A DNA stretch of 64,000 nt from Vreelandella sedimenti (GCF_013416325.1 NZ_JACCGK010000007.1:124001-188000), one strand, 5' to 3'; shown: positions 1-9,410, counted from the first letter of the stretch. Numbers and translations: made by a program. The notes: generated from the letters alone by a model not told the origin.

Positions 1-1
1 C

Positions 2-2602
2 GGATCTCGCTCGCCGGTAGCCCCCTTTAAGGCCGCGCTGCGCGAGCTACAGGCGCGTCTGGACGACCAGTTTCGCGCTGGTGCAGACATTCGCGACCTT
101 GTGCGCGGCCGCGCCTGGTACCTGGATCAGCTGCTGGCGATTGCCTGGGCACAGCATGAGTGGCCCGACGATGGTATTGCACTGGTGGCGGTAGGCGGCT
201 ATGGCCGTGGTGAGCTACACCCCCACTCTGATATCGACCTGCTGCTGCTACTGGAGCAGGACGATGATACCGCCTATCGTGAACCGCTGACCGCCTTTAT
301 TACCTTCTTGTGGGATATTGGCCTGGAAATTGGTCATAGCGTTCGCTCGCTTAGCGACTGCGAGCGGGAAGCCGAAGCAGATGTCACGGTGATTACCAAC
401 CTGCTCGAATCTCGCCTGATTGCGGGACCAGAGAGTCTGCGCGAAGCGATGCGCGAACGCCTCAGCGCCGAACATATTTGGCCCGCCGACCGCTTTTTTG
501 AAGCCAAGTGGCAGGAGCAGATTTCCCGCCACTACCGCTACAACAACTCCGAGTACCACTTAGAACCGAACCTTAAAAGCTCCCCCGGCGGGCTACGCGA
601 TATCCAGATGATCGGCTGGGTGGCCAAACGCCACTTCGGTACAGAGCAGTACACCGATATCGTCGCAAACGGCTTTATGAACGATGCCGAACTGCGCATT
701 TTAAGCCAAGGGCAGGCGTTCTTGTGGCAGGTGCGTTATGCCCTGCATATGCTTACCGACCGCGCCGAAGACCGCCTGCTGTTTGATCACCAGCGCACCA
801 TCGCTGAAATGTTTGGCTTTCGCGATACGCCGGAACGTCTGGCGGTTGAACAGTTCATGAAGCGCTACTACCGGCATGTCACCGCGCTGGCGGGACTCAA
901 CGATATGCTGCTGCAGCACTTTGACGAGGTCATCCTGCGCGGCAAAGAGGCGCTGGAAACCGTCAAACTCAACGAGCGCTTCGAGACCAAAGGCGGCTAT
1001 ATCCAGGTGCGCTCGCGGACACTTTTCCGTGAACGCCCTGCGGCGATGCTGGAGCTATTCCTGCTGATGGCCAAGCACCCCGAAATCGAAGGAGTGCGTG
1101 CCGATACCATCCGACTAATTCGCGATCATCGCCACCAGATTGACGACCACTACCGGGAAGATCCGCGCCATCAGAGGCTCTTTATGGCTATTCTGCGCGC
1201 CCCCGGCAATGTACCCCGCCAGTTGCGGCGCATGAACCGCTACGGGATTCTGGGCAAATACCTGCCCGAATTTGGCCGCGCCATAGGGCTGATGCAGCAC
1301 GACCTTTTCCACATTTACACAGTCGATGCCCACACCCTGCTGCTGCTCAAATTTCTGCACAATTTCCGCAAACCGGAAGCGAAGGGTGACTTTCCTGTGG
1401 CGGTGGCATTGATGCAGCAGTTGCCCAAGCTCGACCTGCTGTGGATCGCCGGACTGTTTCACGACATTGGCAAGGGGCGCGGCGGCGATCACTCGGAAAT
1501 TGGCGCCCGGGACGTTGAGCATTTTTGCCAGCGCCACCACGTCTCGCCCCACGACACTAACCTGGTCAGTTGGCTGGTTGAGCACCATCTATTGATGTCG
1601 ATGACCGCGCAAAAGCGCGATATCAGCGACCCCGATGTGATTCGTGATTTTGCCTTGATCCTGCGTAACGAAACGCGCCTGGACTACCTTTACGTGCTCA
1701 CCGTGGCCGACATCAATGCCACCAACCCCACACTGTGGAACGGCTGGCGGGCGTCGCTGCTGCGCCAGCTGTACGCCGAAACCAAGCGTGCCCTGCGCCG
1801 CGGCCTGAATAATCCGCCCGACCGCGACGACTGGGTGCGGGAAACGCGCACCGAAGCACGCTCTTTGCTGCAAACCATCGGCGTTAATCGTGAACAAATC
1901 GATCATCTTTGGGAATCGCTAGGGGAAGACTACTTCCTGCAGTACGCCCCCAGCGAAATCGTTTGGCAGACCCAGGGCATTCTCAATCACAACCAGTCGC
2001 CGCTGCCGCTGGTGCTGATCAGCGCGCCGACTGCGGACATGTCCGAAGGCGGCACCAAAGTGTTTATCCACACCCGTTCGGTGGACGACCTTTTCGCGGC
2101 TACCGCCGCTGCCATGGAGCAGTTGGGGCTCTCGATTCACGATGCGCGCATTGCGACCTCCCACAACGATTGGACGCTAAACACTTTTATCGTGCTCGAC
2201 AGCCATGGTCAGCCCATACGTGACCCAGGCCACATCGAAGAGATGCGCCGGCACCTGGTGGAAGAGCTCGATGACCCTGATGATTACCCGGATATCGTCA
2301 CCCGCCACACGCCGCGCCAGCTCAAGCATTTCAAGGTACCCACGGAGGTGCTGATTGAGCAGGATCCGGCCAATGAGCGCACGCTGCTGGAACTAACGGC
2401 CCCCGACCGCCCCGGCCTGCTGGCCCGGGTGGGGCGTATCTTTATGGAGCAGGATATCTCGCTTTCCGCGGCAAAAATCGCCACCCTCGGCGAGCGGGTA
2501 GAGGACGTCTTTTTCATCACCACCAAAGCAGGCGAACCATTAACCGACCCCGAGCGCCAGCAGCAGCTACGCGAACGCCTGATTGAAGTGCTGGGGGTTT
2601 AA
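2..2602 (+). CDS. glnD: Bifunctional uridylyltransferase/uridylyl-removing enzyme GlnD, 5' end cut by window edge
   Basis: GlnD uridylylates and deuridylylates PII proteins in response to glutamine, so it is the nitrogen sensor above GlnB/GlnK and glutamine synthetase. The frame is open from base 2 and the start codon lies outside the window; 866 residues are visible, against about 890 in E. coli, so only a short N-terminal piece is missing. A GTG at 101 is internal, because the residues before it also fit the family. Domains in order: nucleotidyltransferase with GGYGRGELHPHSDIDLLL near visible residues 64-82, a helical linker, an HD hydrolase domain with GLFHDIGKGRGGDHSE near residue 485, and two C-terminal ACT domains (the last begins at LLELTAPDRPGLLARVGRIF). 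It stands upstream of dapC, the order known from Pseudomonas. Family assignment is very secure. Confidence 0.96.
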   Translation, partial: GSRSPVAPFKAALRELQARLDDQFRAGADIRDLVRGRAWYLDQLLAIAWAQHEWPDDGIALVAVGGYGRGELHPHSDIDLLLLLEQDDDTAYREPLTAFITFLWDIGLEIGHSVRSLSDCEREAEADVTVITNLLESRLIAGPESLREAMRERLSAEHIWPADRFFEAKWQEQISRHYRYNNSEYHLEPNLKSSPGGLRDIQMIGWVAKRHFGTEQYTDIVANGFMNDAELRILSQGQAFLWQVRYALHMLTDRAEDRLLFDHQRTIAEMFGFRDTPERLAVEQFMKRYYRHVTALAGLNDMLLQHFDEVILRGKEALETVKLNERFETKGGYIQVRSRTLFRERPAAMLELFLLMAKHPEIEGVRADTIRLIRDHRHQIDDHYREDPRHQRLFMAILRAPGNVPRQLRRMNRYGILGKYLPEFGRAIGLMQHDLFHIYTVDAHTLLLLKFLHNFRKPEAKGDFPVAVALMQQLPKLDLLWIAGLFHDIGKGRGGDHSEIGARDVEHFCQRHHVSPHDTNLVSWLVEHHLLMSMTAQKRDISDPDVIRDFALILRNETRLDYLYVLTVADINATNPTLWNGWRASLLRQLYAETKRALRRGLNNPPDRDDWVRETRTEARSLLQTIGVNREQIDHLWESLGEDYFLQYAPSEIVWQTQGILNHNQSPLPLVLISAPTADMSEGGTKVFIHTRSVDDLFAATAAAMEQLGLSIHDARIATSHNDWTLNTFIVLDSHGQPIRDPGHIEEMRRHLVEELDDPDDYPDIVTRHTPRQLKHFKVPTEVLIEQDPANERTLLELTAPDRPGLLARVGRIFMEQDISLSAAKIATLGERVEDVFFITTKAGEPLTDPERQQQLRERLIEVLGV

Positions 2603-2634
2603 GAAGCAACTGCGTTTAAGAGTGCAGGTAACTA

Positions 2635-2788
2635 GGTGCCGTGGGCAGGTTGGAGCGAGGGTCTTTCGCCAGGGCCGGAAAATGTTCCCAACAATTCTGG
2701 CATTTCCGCCATCCATGGCGGTCAGATGTCGAAAGTAGCGCCCACGGACGGGTTCACAGCGCCCTCGCGGAAACCTGCCCTCGGCACC
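2635..2788. repeat. 154-bp intergenic element bounded by inverted repeats, with internal hairpins
   Basis: Bases 2635-2651 and 2772-2788 are inverted repeats of 17 bp with one mismatch (GGTGCCGTGGGCAGGTT against the complement of AACCTGCCCTCGGCACC). The match resumes further in with GCGAGGG. Inside are two smaller hairpins: GCCGGAA (2674-2680) with TTCTGGC (2695-2701), one mismatch, and CCGCCA-TCCA-TGGCGG (2706-2721), perfect. No convincing gene lies in it. The nested stems suggest a small palindromic interspersed repeat or a structured RNA. That it is multicopy in the genome is inference; no second copy was seen in this window. Confidence 0.6.
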
Positions 2789-2826
2789 GACAAGCCAGTT
2801 CACGAACTATGATCACCCAGTTAGGT

Positions 2827-2855
2827 TTGAGCCTGCCACGGGGCTTGCCTATAAT
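2827..2855 (+). promoter_or_regulatory. Sigma-70 type promoter for dapC
   Basis: A -35 TTGAGC (2827-2832), a 17-bp spacer and a perfect -10 TATAAT (2850-2855) lie 36 bp before the dapC start. Spacing and sequence fit the housekeeping consensus. Transcription should begin near 2862, giving a leader of about 30 nt. It starts just after the 154-bp inverted-repeat element, so dapC is probably transcribed independently of glnD. Confidence 0.65.
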
Positions 2856-2891
2856 CGACGGTTTACGCCGCCAGCCATCAACGGACACATC

Positions 2892-4088
2892 ATGAACGCC
2901 GACCTCGACGCCCTGCATCCCTACCCGTTTGAAAAGCTGGCCGCGCTGAAAGCCGAATTAACGCCCCCGGCTGACTTGGCGCATATTCCGCTGACCATTG
3001 GCGAACCCCAGCACGCGCCCTTTCCTGCAGCGCTTGAAGCGCTGGTGACGCACCAGCTGGAAATGGCCCGTTATCCCGCGACCAATGGCCTGCCAGCGCT
3101 CCGCCAAACCATCGCCAACTGGGCAAGCCAACGCTTTCAACTGCGCGAACTCGACAGCGAACGACACGTGGTGCCCGTTAACGGCACTCGGGAAGCCATT
3201 TTTGCCTTTGTGCAGGCAGCGTTGGATCGCAGCCGCCCGGCGAAAGTTGCGGTGCCCAATCCGTTTTATCAAATTTACGAAGGTGCGACGCTGCTGGCAG
3301 GCGGCGAGCCGCTTTATTTAGACTGCACCGCTGAGAATAATTTTCGACCTGACGTTAACGCCGTGCCCGCCGCGACGTGGCGCGACGTGCAAATCGTCTT
3401 TATCTGCTCGCCGGGCAACCCCACCGGTGCAGTCACGTCCCTTGATGAATTTAAGCAGCTGATTGCCCTCGCCGACGAACACGACTTTATTATCGCCTCG
3501 GACGAGTGCTACTCGGAGCTCTACCTCGACGAAACCGCCCCACCGCCGGGGTTGCTGCAAGCCTGTGCCGAGCTGGGTCGTGATGACTACCGGCGCTGCG
3601 TGGTGTTTCACTCGCTCTCCAAGCGCTCCAACTTGCCGGGCCTGCGCTCGGGCTTTGTCGCAGGGGATGCGACACTCCTCACGCCGTTTAAGCGCTACCG
3701 CACTTACCATGGCTGTGCCATGTCGCTGCCGTTGCAGCACGCCTCCATCGCCGCCTGGCAGGACGAGCAGCACGTCCGCGCCAACCGCGACGCCTACCGC
3801 GAAAAATTTAGCGCGGTCACCAAGGTGCTTGCCCCAGTCATGGATTTTCCCGCGCCACAAGCTAGCTTTTACCTATGGCCTGCGGTGCCCGATGGCGACG
3901 ATATCGCCTTCACACAGAGGCTGTTTGCCGAGCAGCACGTTAGCGTACTGCCCGGCAGCCTAATGGGACGCAGGGGTGAAAATGGCGTTAACCCCGGCGC
4001 GGGGCGCTTGCGCCTAGCGCTGGTGGCTGAGCTAGCGCCCACTCTTGAAGCCGCCCAACGAATTCGCCATCTCGTCGAGCGAGGTTAA
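2892..4088 (+). CDS. dapC: N-succinyldiaminopimelate aminotransferase (DapC-type)
   Basis: This is a class I/II PLP-dependent aminotransferase of 398 residues. It is expected to convert N-succinyl-2-amino-6-ketopimelate to N-succinyl-LL-diaminopimelate with glutamate as amino donor, in the succinylase branch of lysine and meso-DAP synthesis. Visible landmarks are the N-terminal GEPQHAPFP, the PGNPTGAVTS segment, the DECYSELY segment and the PLP lysine in SLSKRSNLPGLRSGF (Lys near residue 244). It is followed after 35 bp by the ArsC-like gene and then dapD and dapE, which supports the DapC role over other aminotransferases. ATG start; the Shine-Dalgarno is weak (ACGGA), but a strong promoter sits 36 bp upstream. 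Confidence 0.93.
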   Translation: MNADLDALHPYPFEKLAALKAELTPPADLAHIPLTIGEPQHAPFPAALEALVTHQLEMARYPATNGLPALRQTIANWASQRFQLRELDSERHVVPVNGTREAIFAFVQAALDRSRPAKVAVPNPFYQIYEGATLLAGGEPLYLDCTAENNFRPDVNAVPAATWRDVQIVFICSPGNPTGAVTSLDEFKQLIALADEHDFIIASDECYSELYLDETAPPPGLLQACAELGRDDYRRCVVFHSLSKRSNLPGLRSGFVAGDATLLTPFKRYRTYHGCAMSLPLQHASIAAWQDEQHVRANRDAYREKFSAVTKVLAPVMDFPAPQASFYLWPAVPDGDDIAFTQRLFAEQHVSVLPGSLMGRRGENGVNPGAGRLRLALVAELAPTLEAAQRIRHLVERG

Positions 4089-4123
4089 CAACATTCTCTG
4101 GTTCAACATTCTCAGGAGGTCGT

Positions 4124-4465
4124 ATGCTGACGCTGTATATCATCGATAACTGCGATACCTGCTGCAAAGCGCGTAAAGCGTTGGATGAAAAAGCGCTGCT
4201 GTATAAAACCCACGATCTGCGCAAAGATGGTCTATCTGCTGCGCTACTAGAACATATTTTACATCGCGTGCCGCTTGTGGAGGTCATTAACAAACGTAGC
4301 AAAACCTGGCGTGAACTTTCCGATGAGGAAAAAGATTACGACGCCAACTCGGCCCGCCAGCTACTGATGAAACACCCCACGCTGCTGAAGCGGCCGCTGC
4401 TCGAAGTAGACGACTCCACTATTTTAGTCGGCTACCGCGAGGGCGATTACGACAAGCTCGGCTAA
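4124..4465 (+). CDS. ArsC/Spx-family reductase (YffB-like)
   Basis: A 113-residue protein with the thioredoxin-fold ArsC/Spx layout. The N-terminal LYIIDNCDTCCKARKAL carries a CXXC with an extra Cys next to it. The KTHDLRKDGLS and ELSDEEKDY segments and a C-terminal KRPLLEVDDSTILVGYREG follow. Family members are glutathione- or thioredoxin-linked reductases; arsenate is not necessarily the substrate. A strong AGGAGG stands only about 4 nt before the ATG. Its place between dapC and dapD is also seen in Pseudomonas, where the true function in this cluster is unclear. I therefore give no gene symbol. Confidence 0.85.
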   Translation: MLTLYIIDNCDTCCKARKALDEKALLYKTHDLRKDGLSAALLEHILHRVPLVEVINKRSKTWRELSDEEKDYDANSARQLLMKHPTLLKRPLLEVDDSTILVGYREGDYDKLG

Positions 4466-4541
4466 GTACTCAAGTGGCTAAGTGCTTCAGCAACTAGAGA
4501 CTTGAGAAACTAAGCACTTAAGCAACTAGGCACCTTGGTTT
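4462..4541. repeat. Degenerate 16-bp tandem repeat, five units
   Basis: Units start at exactly 4462, 4478, 4494, 4510 and 4526. Each begins CTAAG or CTAG, for example CTAAGTGCTTCAGCAA and CTAAGCACTTAAGCAA. The first unit overlaps the stop codon of the ArsC-like gene. It fills most of the gap before dapD. It is directly visible; any function is unknown. Confidence 0.7.
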
Positions 4542-4584
4542 TGCCTGCTTTTCTTCACTATTTATCACTACAGGACACCTTCTT

Positions 4585-5610
4585 ATGCTGAGCTTTGCGC
4601 TTGGAATCGGCACCCAAAACACCCAGGGCGACTGGCTGGAAATCTACTACCCGGCGCCGTTGCTCAACCCACCAACCAGCCTGGTGGAAGCCGCTAAACA
4701 AGCTTTGGACGCCCCCCAAGGCAACGCCGCCATCAGCTTTTTGCCCGAAGACTGCACACGCCTGGCCAAAGCGTTAGAAGCCGCGGGGCACTCCGCCCAG
4801 GCAGAGCTTGCCGAAGCGCTCTCTGCCAGCCAGCGCCCGCTGGTCGCCATGTTCCTGGAGAGCGACGAATCGCCACAAACCGCGCCAGAGGTGTATTTAA
4901 AGTTACACCTGCTGTCGCACCGCTGGGTCAAACCTCACGGCCTCGATCTCACCGGCATGTTTGGCCTGCTGCGCAATATTGCCTGGACCAACGAAGGCGC
5001 CATCGACATTGAAGAGCTGCCTATGCGCCGCTTGAAGGCACGTATGGCGGGCCGCGCGCTGTCCGTCGACTGTGTCGATAAATTCCCCAAAATGACCGAC
5101 TACGTGGTGCCTACCGGTATTCGCATTGGCGACACCGCCCGTGTACGTCTGGGTGCTTACCTGGGCGAAGGCACTACCGTCATGCACGAAGGCTTTGTCA
5201 ACTTCAATGCGGGCGCCGAAGGCCCCGGCATGATCGAGGGCCGCATCTCAGCTGGCGTGATGGTCGGCAAAGGCTCCGACTTAGGCGGCGGCTGCTCCAC
5301 CATGGGTACTCTCTCCGGCGGTGGCAATATCGTCATTAAGGTCGGGGAAGGCTGCTTGATCGGCGCCAACGCGGGCATCGGCATTCCCCTGGGTGACCGC
5401 TGCACGGTAGAAGCAGGGCTGTATATCACCGCTGGCTCCAAAGTGACCTTACTGGATGATCAGGGCCAGGAAGTCAACACCGTTGCCGCCCGCGAGCTGG
5501 CCGGGCAAGACGACCAGCTATGGCGCCGCAACTCCCAGAATGGCCGCATTGAGTGCTTGACCAATAAAAGTGCTATCGCCCTGAACGAGGCGCTGCATGC
5601 CCACAACTGA
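4585..5610 (+). CDS. dapD: 2,3,4,5-tetrahydropyridine-2,6-dicarboxylate N-succinyltransferase
   Basis: DapD transfers succinyl from succinyl-CoA to tetrahydrodipicolinate, the step before DapC. At 341 residues this is the long form found in pseudomonads, with an extended N-terminal domain, rather than the roughly 274-residue enterobacterial form. The C-terminal half shows the left-handed beta-helix hexapeptide pattern ([59 protein letters not shown]). ATG start with an AGGA in the preceding CAGGACACC. Its last codons overlap the dapE start by 14 bp, implying coupled translation. Confidence 0.95.
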   Translation: MLSFALGIGTQNTQGDWLEIYYPAPLLNPPTSLVEAAKQALDAPQGNAAISFLPEDCTRLAKALEAAGHSAQAELAEALSASQRPLVAMFLESDESPQTAPEVYLKLHLLSHRWVKPHGLDLTGMFGLLRNIAWTNEGAIDIEELPMRRLKARMAGRALSVDCVDKFPKMTDYVVPTGIRIGDTARVRLGAYLGEGTTVMHEGFVNFNAGAEGPGMIEGRISAGVMVGKGSDLGGGCSTMGTLSGGGNIVIKVGEGCLIGANAGIGIPLGDRCTVEAGLYITAGSKVTLLDDQGQEVNTVAARELAGQDDQLWRRNSQNGRIECLTNKSAIALNEALHAHN

Positions 5611-6769
5611 GCCTGAAGGACTGTCGCCGACGCTCACGCTCGCCTTTGAACTGCTCAGCCGGGCCTCGGTGACGCCGGACGACGAGGGCTGCCAGGAACT
5701 CATGATCGAGCGCTTAACGGCGCTCGGTTTTCATATTGAGCGGCTACCGTTTGGCGACGTAAAGAATTTCTGGGCGGTTCGCGGTCATCACGGCCCAGTG
5801 GTGGCCTTTGCCGGTCACACCGACGTGGTGCCCAGCGGCCCCTATACCAACTGGCAGTACCCACCGTTTGAGCCCTGCATTGATGATGAGGGTATGCTGT
5901 GCGGACGCGGTGCGGCGGATATGAAAGGCAGTTTGGCCTCAATGCTGACCGCCGTTGAGCGCTTTGTGGCCAACCACCCGGATCACGATGGCCGTATTGC
6001 TTTTCTGATCACCTCCGATGAAGAAGGGCCGGCAGTCGACGGCACCCGCGCGGTGGTCGAGCACCTGCGCGAGCGTAATGAGCGGCTCGACTACTGCATT
6101 GTCGGCGAGCCATCCTCGACCACGCGCCTGGGCGATGTGATCAAAAACGGTCGCCGCGGTTCACTGGGCGCCACGCTGCACATTAAAGGCGTGCAGGGCC
6201 ACGTGGCCTATCCGCATTTAGCGCGCAACCCCATTCACCAGGCCATGCCAGCGCTGGATGCGCTAGTCAACGAGCACTGGGACGCGGGCAATGACTTTTT
6301 CCCCGCCACCAGCTTTCAGATTTCCAATCTGCGCGCAGGCACCGGGGCCACCAACGTGATCCCCGGCGATGTGGAAGTGGTGTTTAACTTTCGCTTCTCC
6401 ACCGAGGTGACCTCTGATGAGCTCAAAGCGCGCACGGAAACCATTCTCGACCAGCATGGATTGGAATATCAGGTAGACTGGACGCTCAACGGCGAGCCGT
6501 TTTTAACCGCAGAGGGCGCGCTGGTCGACGCCGCCATTAAAGGCGTTGAAGCGGTGACCGGCGAGCGACCGGCGCTCTCTACCAGCGGCGGCACCTCGGA
6601 TGGCCGCTTTATCGCCACCCTTGGCGCTCAAGTGGTCGAGCTAGGCCCGCTCAACGACACCATCCACAAGGTCAATGAGCGCGTTCGCGCCAGCGACCTG
6701 GACGACTTAAGCCGGATTTACGAAGCGACACTGCAAGCGCTACTTTCCTCCGGCGAGGTAAACCTATGA
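5597..6769 (+). CDS. dapE: Succinyl-diaminopimelate desuccinylase
   Basis: DapE is a dinuclear zinc hydrolase of the M20 family that removes succinate from N-succinyl-LL-DAP. The 390 residues are slightly longer than usual (about 375) because of an N-terminal extension that lies inside the dapD overlap. The metal-site motifs are clear: [41 protein letters not shown] and the C-terminal [11 protein letters not shown]. The lid domain carries the usual [22 protein letters not shown]. The gene ends in an ATGA overlap with the following small gene. Confidence 0.96.
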   Translation: MPTTEPEGLSPTLTLAFELLSRASVTPDDEGCQELMIERLTALGFHIERLPFGDVKNFWAVRGHHGPVVAFAGHTDVVPSGPYTNWQYPPFEPCIDDEGMLCGRGAADMKGSLASMLTAVERFVANHPDHDGRIAFLITSDEEGPAVDGTRAVVEHLRERNERLDYCIVGEPSSTTRLGDVIKNGRRGSLGATLHIKGVQGHVAYPHLARNPIHQAMPALDALVNEHWDAGNDFFPATSFQISNLRAGTGATNVIPGDVEVVFNFRFSTEVTSDELKARTETILDQHGLEYQVDWTLNGEPFLTAEGALVDAAIKGVEAVTGERPALSTSGGTSDGRFIATLGAQVVELGPLNDTIHKVNERVRASDLDDLSRIYEATLQALLSSGEVNL

Positions 6770-7155
6770 TGGAGCGTTACCCCGATATAGAGATTTACCT
6801 GGCCAGCGTGTCGCTTGATGCGCTCAATGAGTGGTTGAAAAGCACACTAATCGCGCCACCGCTGAGTCCTGCAGGCAAAGGCAAATGGCAAACCCGCGGC
6901 CAATACCAGGGTGACTGCGTGCCGGTATTGCTGGTAGACAAAGCCGCTGATGGCTTTGCCAGTCTATGGTTTGATAGCAACCACACGCCGTGGATGACCG
7001 ACCAAGAGTGTGCCCAGCAGGCCGCAGAAGCGCTGCAAACCGAAATACGTTGTTCACTGGGCGGCTGGCACCCCGGTGATGACCCTGACCGCTTCTGGCA
7101 AGTGCTGCCCGGTGGCAAAGAAGGGGCAATAGAGTGGCCCGATTCAGGGCGTTAA
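6766..7155 (+). CDS. Small conserved hypothetical protein at the end of the dap cluster
   Basis: A 129-residue acidic soluble protein that I cannot assign to a named function. It starts [20 protein letters not shown] and has a conserved-looking [19 protein letters not shown] region and a C-terminal [18 protein letters not shown]. No signal peptide or membrane segment is visible. The ATG at 6766 overlaps the dapE stop (ATGA), so it is translationally coupled to dapE and is surely expressed with it. A rho-independent-like hairpin follows 17 bp after the stop. Confidence 0.8.
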   Translation: MMERYPDIEIYLASVSLDALNEWLKSTLIAPPLSPAGKGKWQTRGQYQGDCVPVLLVDKAADGFASLWFDSNHTPWMTDQECAQQAAEALQTEIRCSLGGWHPGDDPDRFWQVLPGGKEGAIEWPDSGR

Positions 7156-7172
7156 TCGAGTACTTAAACGTA

Positions 7173-7198
7173 AACGACCCCGCCGAAGCGGGGTCGTT
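7173..7198. terminator. Terminator hairpin between convergent genes
   Basis: A perfect 11-bp stem AACGACCCCGC / GCGGGGTCGTT with a CGAA tetraloop (7184-7187). It sits between the end of the dap cluster and the converging cold-shock-domain gene. There is no long T tract on either side, so efficiency is uncertain. Confidence 0.7.
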
Positions 7199-7232
7199 AC
7201 TATCCAACGATCAATTTAACTAGCCGTTGGGC

Positions 7233-7778
7233 TCACTCAATAATACTGACATCGTCGGCCTGCAAACCACGCTCATTTTTAATCACGTGATAACGCACGA
7301 TTTGGCCTTCTGCCAGCATACGCGGGCCACGACCACGAATTGCACGGAAGTGTACAAACACATCTTCGCCATTATCGCGGGTAATAAAACCGTAGCCTTT
7401 GTTGGTATTGAACCACTTTACCTCACCCTCTTCGCGGCCATCGTTAGGATCGATGATGTCTTCCTCCTCATCATCGTCCAACGGTGCGGCCGCTTGGGGT
7501 TGGCGCGTTGCTGGCTTGGGACGAACCACAGCATCGGACGCCACCACGATCGAGGGCGCAAAAGCGGCAGACGCTAATGTGCCAATACACAGAACAATAA
7601 AACTACCTATCGCAACGGCAATATAGACACCGCTAACTCCACTGATTGCCAACTCGGCCATCCACAGCTCGGCGAGGGCACTATCGGTTAAATGAACAAT
7701 CCCCGCCAGCAAAAGTGGCGTGGGGGCGGCAAGTAATACACTGATTAAGAAACAGCGAAACACAACTTTTGGGTTCAT
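7233..7778 (-). CDS. Membrane-anchored cold-shock-domain protein
   Basis: A 181-residue protein with an unusual build. Two hydrophobic segments (about residues 7-28 and 45-72) are followed by an acidic linker rich in Asp/Glu (LDDDEEEDIIDPNDG). A complete C-terminal cold-shock domain follows (about residues 118-181), with both nucleic-acid motifs: RNP1 in KGYGFITR and RNP2 in VFVHF. The start EVKWFNTNKGYGFI matches CspA-type domains. It should bind RNA or single-stranded DNA from the cytoplasmic side of the inner membrane. A run of nine T residues lies just before the ATG on the coding strand, and the purine-rich GAGAG is further away than usual. Confidence 0.88.
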   Translation of the reverse strand: MNPKVVFRCFLISVLLAAPTPLLLAGIVHLTDSALAELWMAELAISGVSGVYIAVAIGSFIVLCIGTLASAAFAPSIVVASDAVVRPKPATRQPQAAAPLDDDEEEDIIDPNDGREEGEVKWFNTNKGYGFITRDNGEDVFVHFRAIRGRGPRMLAEGQIVRYHVIKNERGLQADDVSIIE

Positions 7779-7890
7779 AGAAAAAAAAAGCTCTCTTGTT
7801 GTATGGGTAACAGACGAAGGACAATACCCGCACTATCAGGCCCATTCCCAATAGCACCGGCATACTACTACATAAGGTTGCAATGTTATC

Positions 7891-8139
7891 ATGACCCACG
7901 AATTATCGCCTGTTGACCTGGCTCAACGTCTTGAATCTTTAGAGAGTCGCATAGCCCATCAAGAGCACTGGCTGGATACCCTGGATCAAGCGGTGGTACA
8001 ACAGGAGCGCCGCCTGGAGAAACTGGAGCAGCTCAGCGGCCTAATGCGCGAACGCCTGCGCGAGCAGCACCAGGCACTCCAGGCAAGCGAACCTCAGGGC
8101 GGCCAGCGCCCCGAGGATGAACTTCCGCCCCACTACTGA
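7891..8139 (+). CDS. slyX: SlyX-family coiled-coil protein
   Basis: An 82-residue protein, the normal SlyX size, with the typical QRLESLESRIAHQEHWLDTLDQAVVQQERRLEKLEQL heptad region split over residues 10-47. It ends in a Pro-rich tail with DELPPHY, close to the conserved PPHY end of the family. The family forms short coiled coils and has no settled biochemical role. It is divergent from the cold-shock-domain gene and converges on ald. Confidence 0.9.
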   Translation: MTHELSPVDLAQRLESLESRIAHQEHWLDTLDQAVVQQERRLEKLEQLSGLMRERLREQHQALQASEPQGGQRPEDELPPHY

Positions 8140-8158
8140 GCTAACGCCGGCCCCGGAT

Positions 8159-8178
8159 GCGGCTAATTAATTAGCCGC
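8159..8178. terminator. Perfect 20-bp palindrome between slyX and ald
   Basis: GCGGCTAATTAATTAGCCGC is a perfect palindrome in the 60-bp gap between two converging genes. That place suits a shared terminator, but the AT-rich centre and lack of a T tract make it weak. A protein-binding site is the alternative. Confidence 0.4.
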
Positions 8179-8199
8179 CAGCCGTTTGCTTCCAAAAGC

Positions 8200-9318
8200 T
8201 TAGCTTCCAACAACGCTCGCAGGATCGCTGCTTTCCAGCCCAAAGACATCCGCTACGGCCTGGTAGGTGACTTGACCCGCGTGCACGTTTAGGCCCGGTA
8301 GGAAGTGTGGGTCGTCACGCAGCGCCTGCTGCCAGCCCTTATCTGCCAGGGCGAGTACAAAGGGCAGCGTGGCGTTGGTCAGCCCCTGGGTGGACGTACG
8401 TGCTACCGCGCCGGGCATATTGGCCACGCAGTAGTGCACCACCCCATCGACGATATAGGTCGGCTCGGCATGAGTAGTGGGCTTACTGGTTTCAAAACAG
8501 CCGCCCTGATCGATCGCAACATCGACCAGTACGCTGCCAGGCTTCATATCGGCCAGCATACTGCGAGTGATTAGTTTTGGCGCAGCGGCGCCGGGCACCA
8601 GCACCGCCCCAATGATCATGTCAGACTCACGGGTGGCCGTTTCCAGCGCGTCTGCGGTGGAATAAACCGTTTTGATGCGGCCCTGATAACGGTCATCCAG
8701 TACTTCAAGCCGCGCTAACGACTTATCCAGAATGGTGACCTCTGCACCTAACCCTAGCGCCATGCGGGCAGCGTTCTCACCCACTACACCACCACCAATC
8801 ACGGTCACCTTACCTGGTGCCACACCCGGCACACCGGGCAACAGCACGCCCGCACCGCCCTGGGCCTTCTCCAGGCTGTGGGCCCCAGCCTGGACCGCCA
8901 TTCGTCCCGCTACGGTGCTCATAGGCGCCAGCAGCGGTAGGCCACCGCGGGCATCGGTAATGGTTTCGTAGGCGATACAGGTGGCACCGCTTTCCATCAG
9001 TCCACGGGTAAGGGGCTCTTCGGCGGCCAGGTGCAGATAGGTGAACAGCGTATGCTGTGGGGTGAGTCGCACCACCTCGTCCGGCTGCGGCTCTTTCACC
9101 TTGAGGATCAGCTCGGCGTTGCGCCACAAAGTGTCCACATCCGCTTCTATTTGTGCACCGGCGGCTTGGAAATCAGCATCGCTAAAGCCTGCACCTTCAC
9201 CGGCTCCGGCCTGAACACTCACCTGATGACCGCGCCCGGCTAATTCCCGTGCGCCGGTGGGTGTTAAGGCCACGCGATACTCGTGATTTTTGATCTCTTT
9301 GGGGACGGCGATTTTCAT
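8200..9318 (-). CDS. ald: Alanine dehydrogenase
   Basis: A 372-residue NAD-dependent alanine dehydrogenase that interconverts L-alanine with pyruvate and ammonia. The start [20 protein letters not shown] is the family signature. The NAD-binding Rossmann motif is [20 protein letters not shown] near residue 170. [11 protein letters not shown] (near residue 70) and [20 protein letters not shown] (near residue 265) are also typical. Length equals the family standard (about 370). It is a single transcription unit. It may serve alanine catabolism or nitrogen balance; neither is shown by the sequence. Confidence 0.96.
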   Translation of the reverse strand: MKIAVPKEIKNHEYRVALTPTGARELAGRGHQVSVQAGAGEGAGFSDADFQAAGAQIEADVDTLWRNAELILKVKEPQPDEVVRLTPQHTLFTYLHLAAEEPLTRGLMESGATCIAYETITDARGGLPLLAPMSTVAGRMAVQAGAHSLEKAQGGAGVLLPGVPGVAPGKVTVIGGGVVGENAARMALGLGAEVTILDKSLARLEVLDDRYQGRIKTVYSTADALETATRESDMIIGAVLVPGAAAPKLITRSMLADMKPGSVLVDVAIDQGGCFETSKPTTHAEPTYIVDGVVHYCVANMPGAVARTSTQGLTNATLPFVLALADKGWQQALRDDPHFLPGLNVHAGQVTYQAVADVFGLESSDPASVVGS

Positions 9319-9410
9319 TGGATTTTTCCTGTGCTTTTAAAGGTCAGTCATGTTGTTAAGCAAATTACAGCACAGCTAACGTTGACCACCACCCCAGGAA
9401 CGCAAAACAA

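Noticed and set aside
2641..2895. Open frame across the inverted-repeat element before dapC
   Set aside because: It spans hairpins and the dapC promoter, ends in dapC and shows no protein-like pattern.
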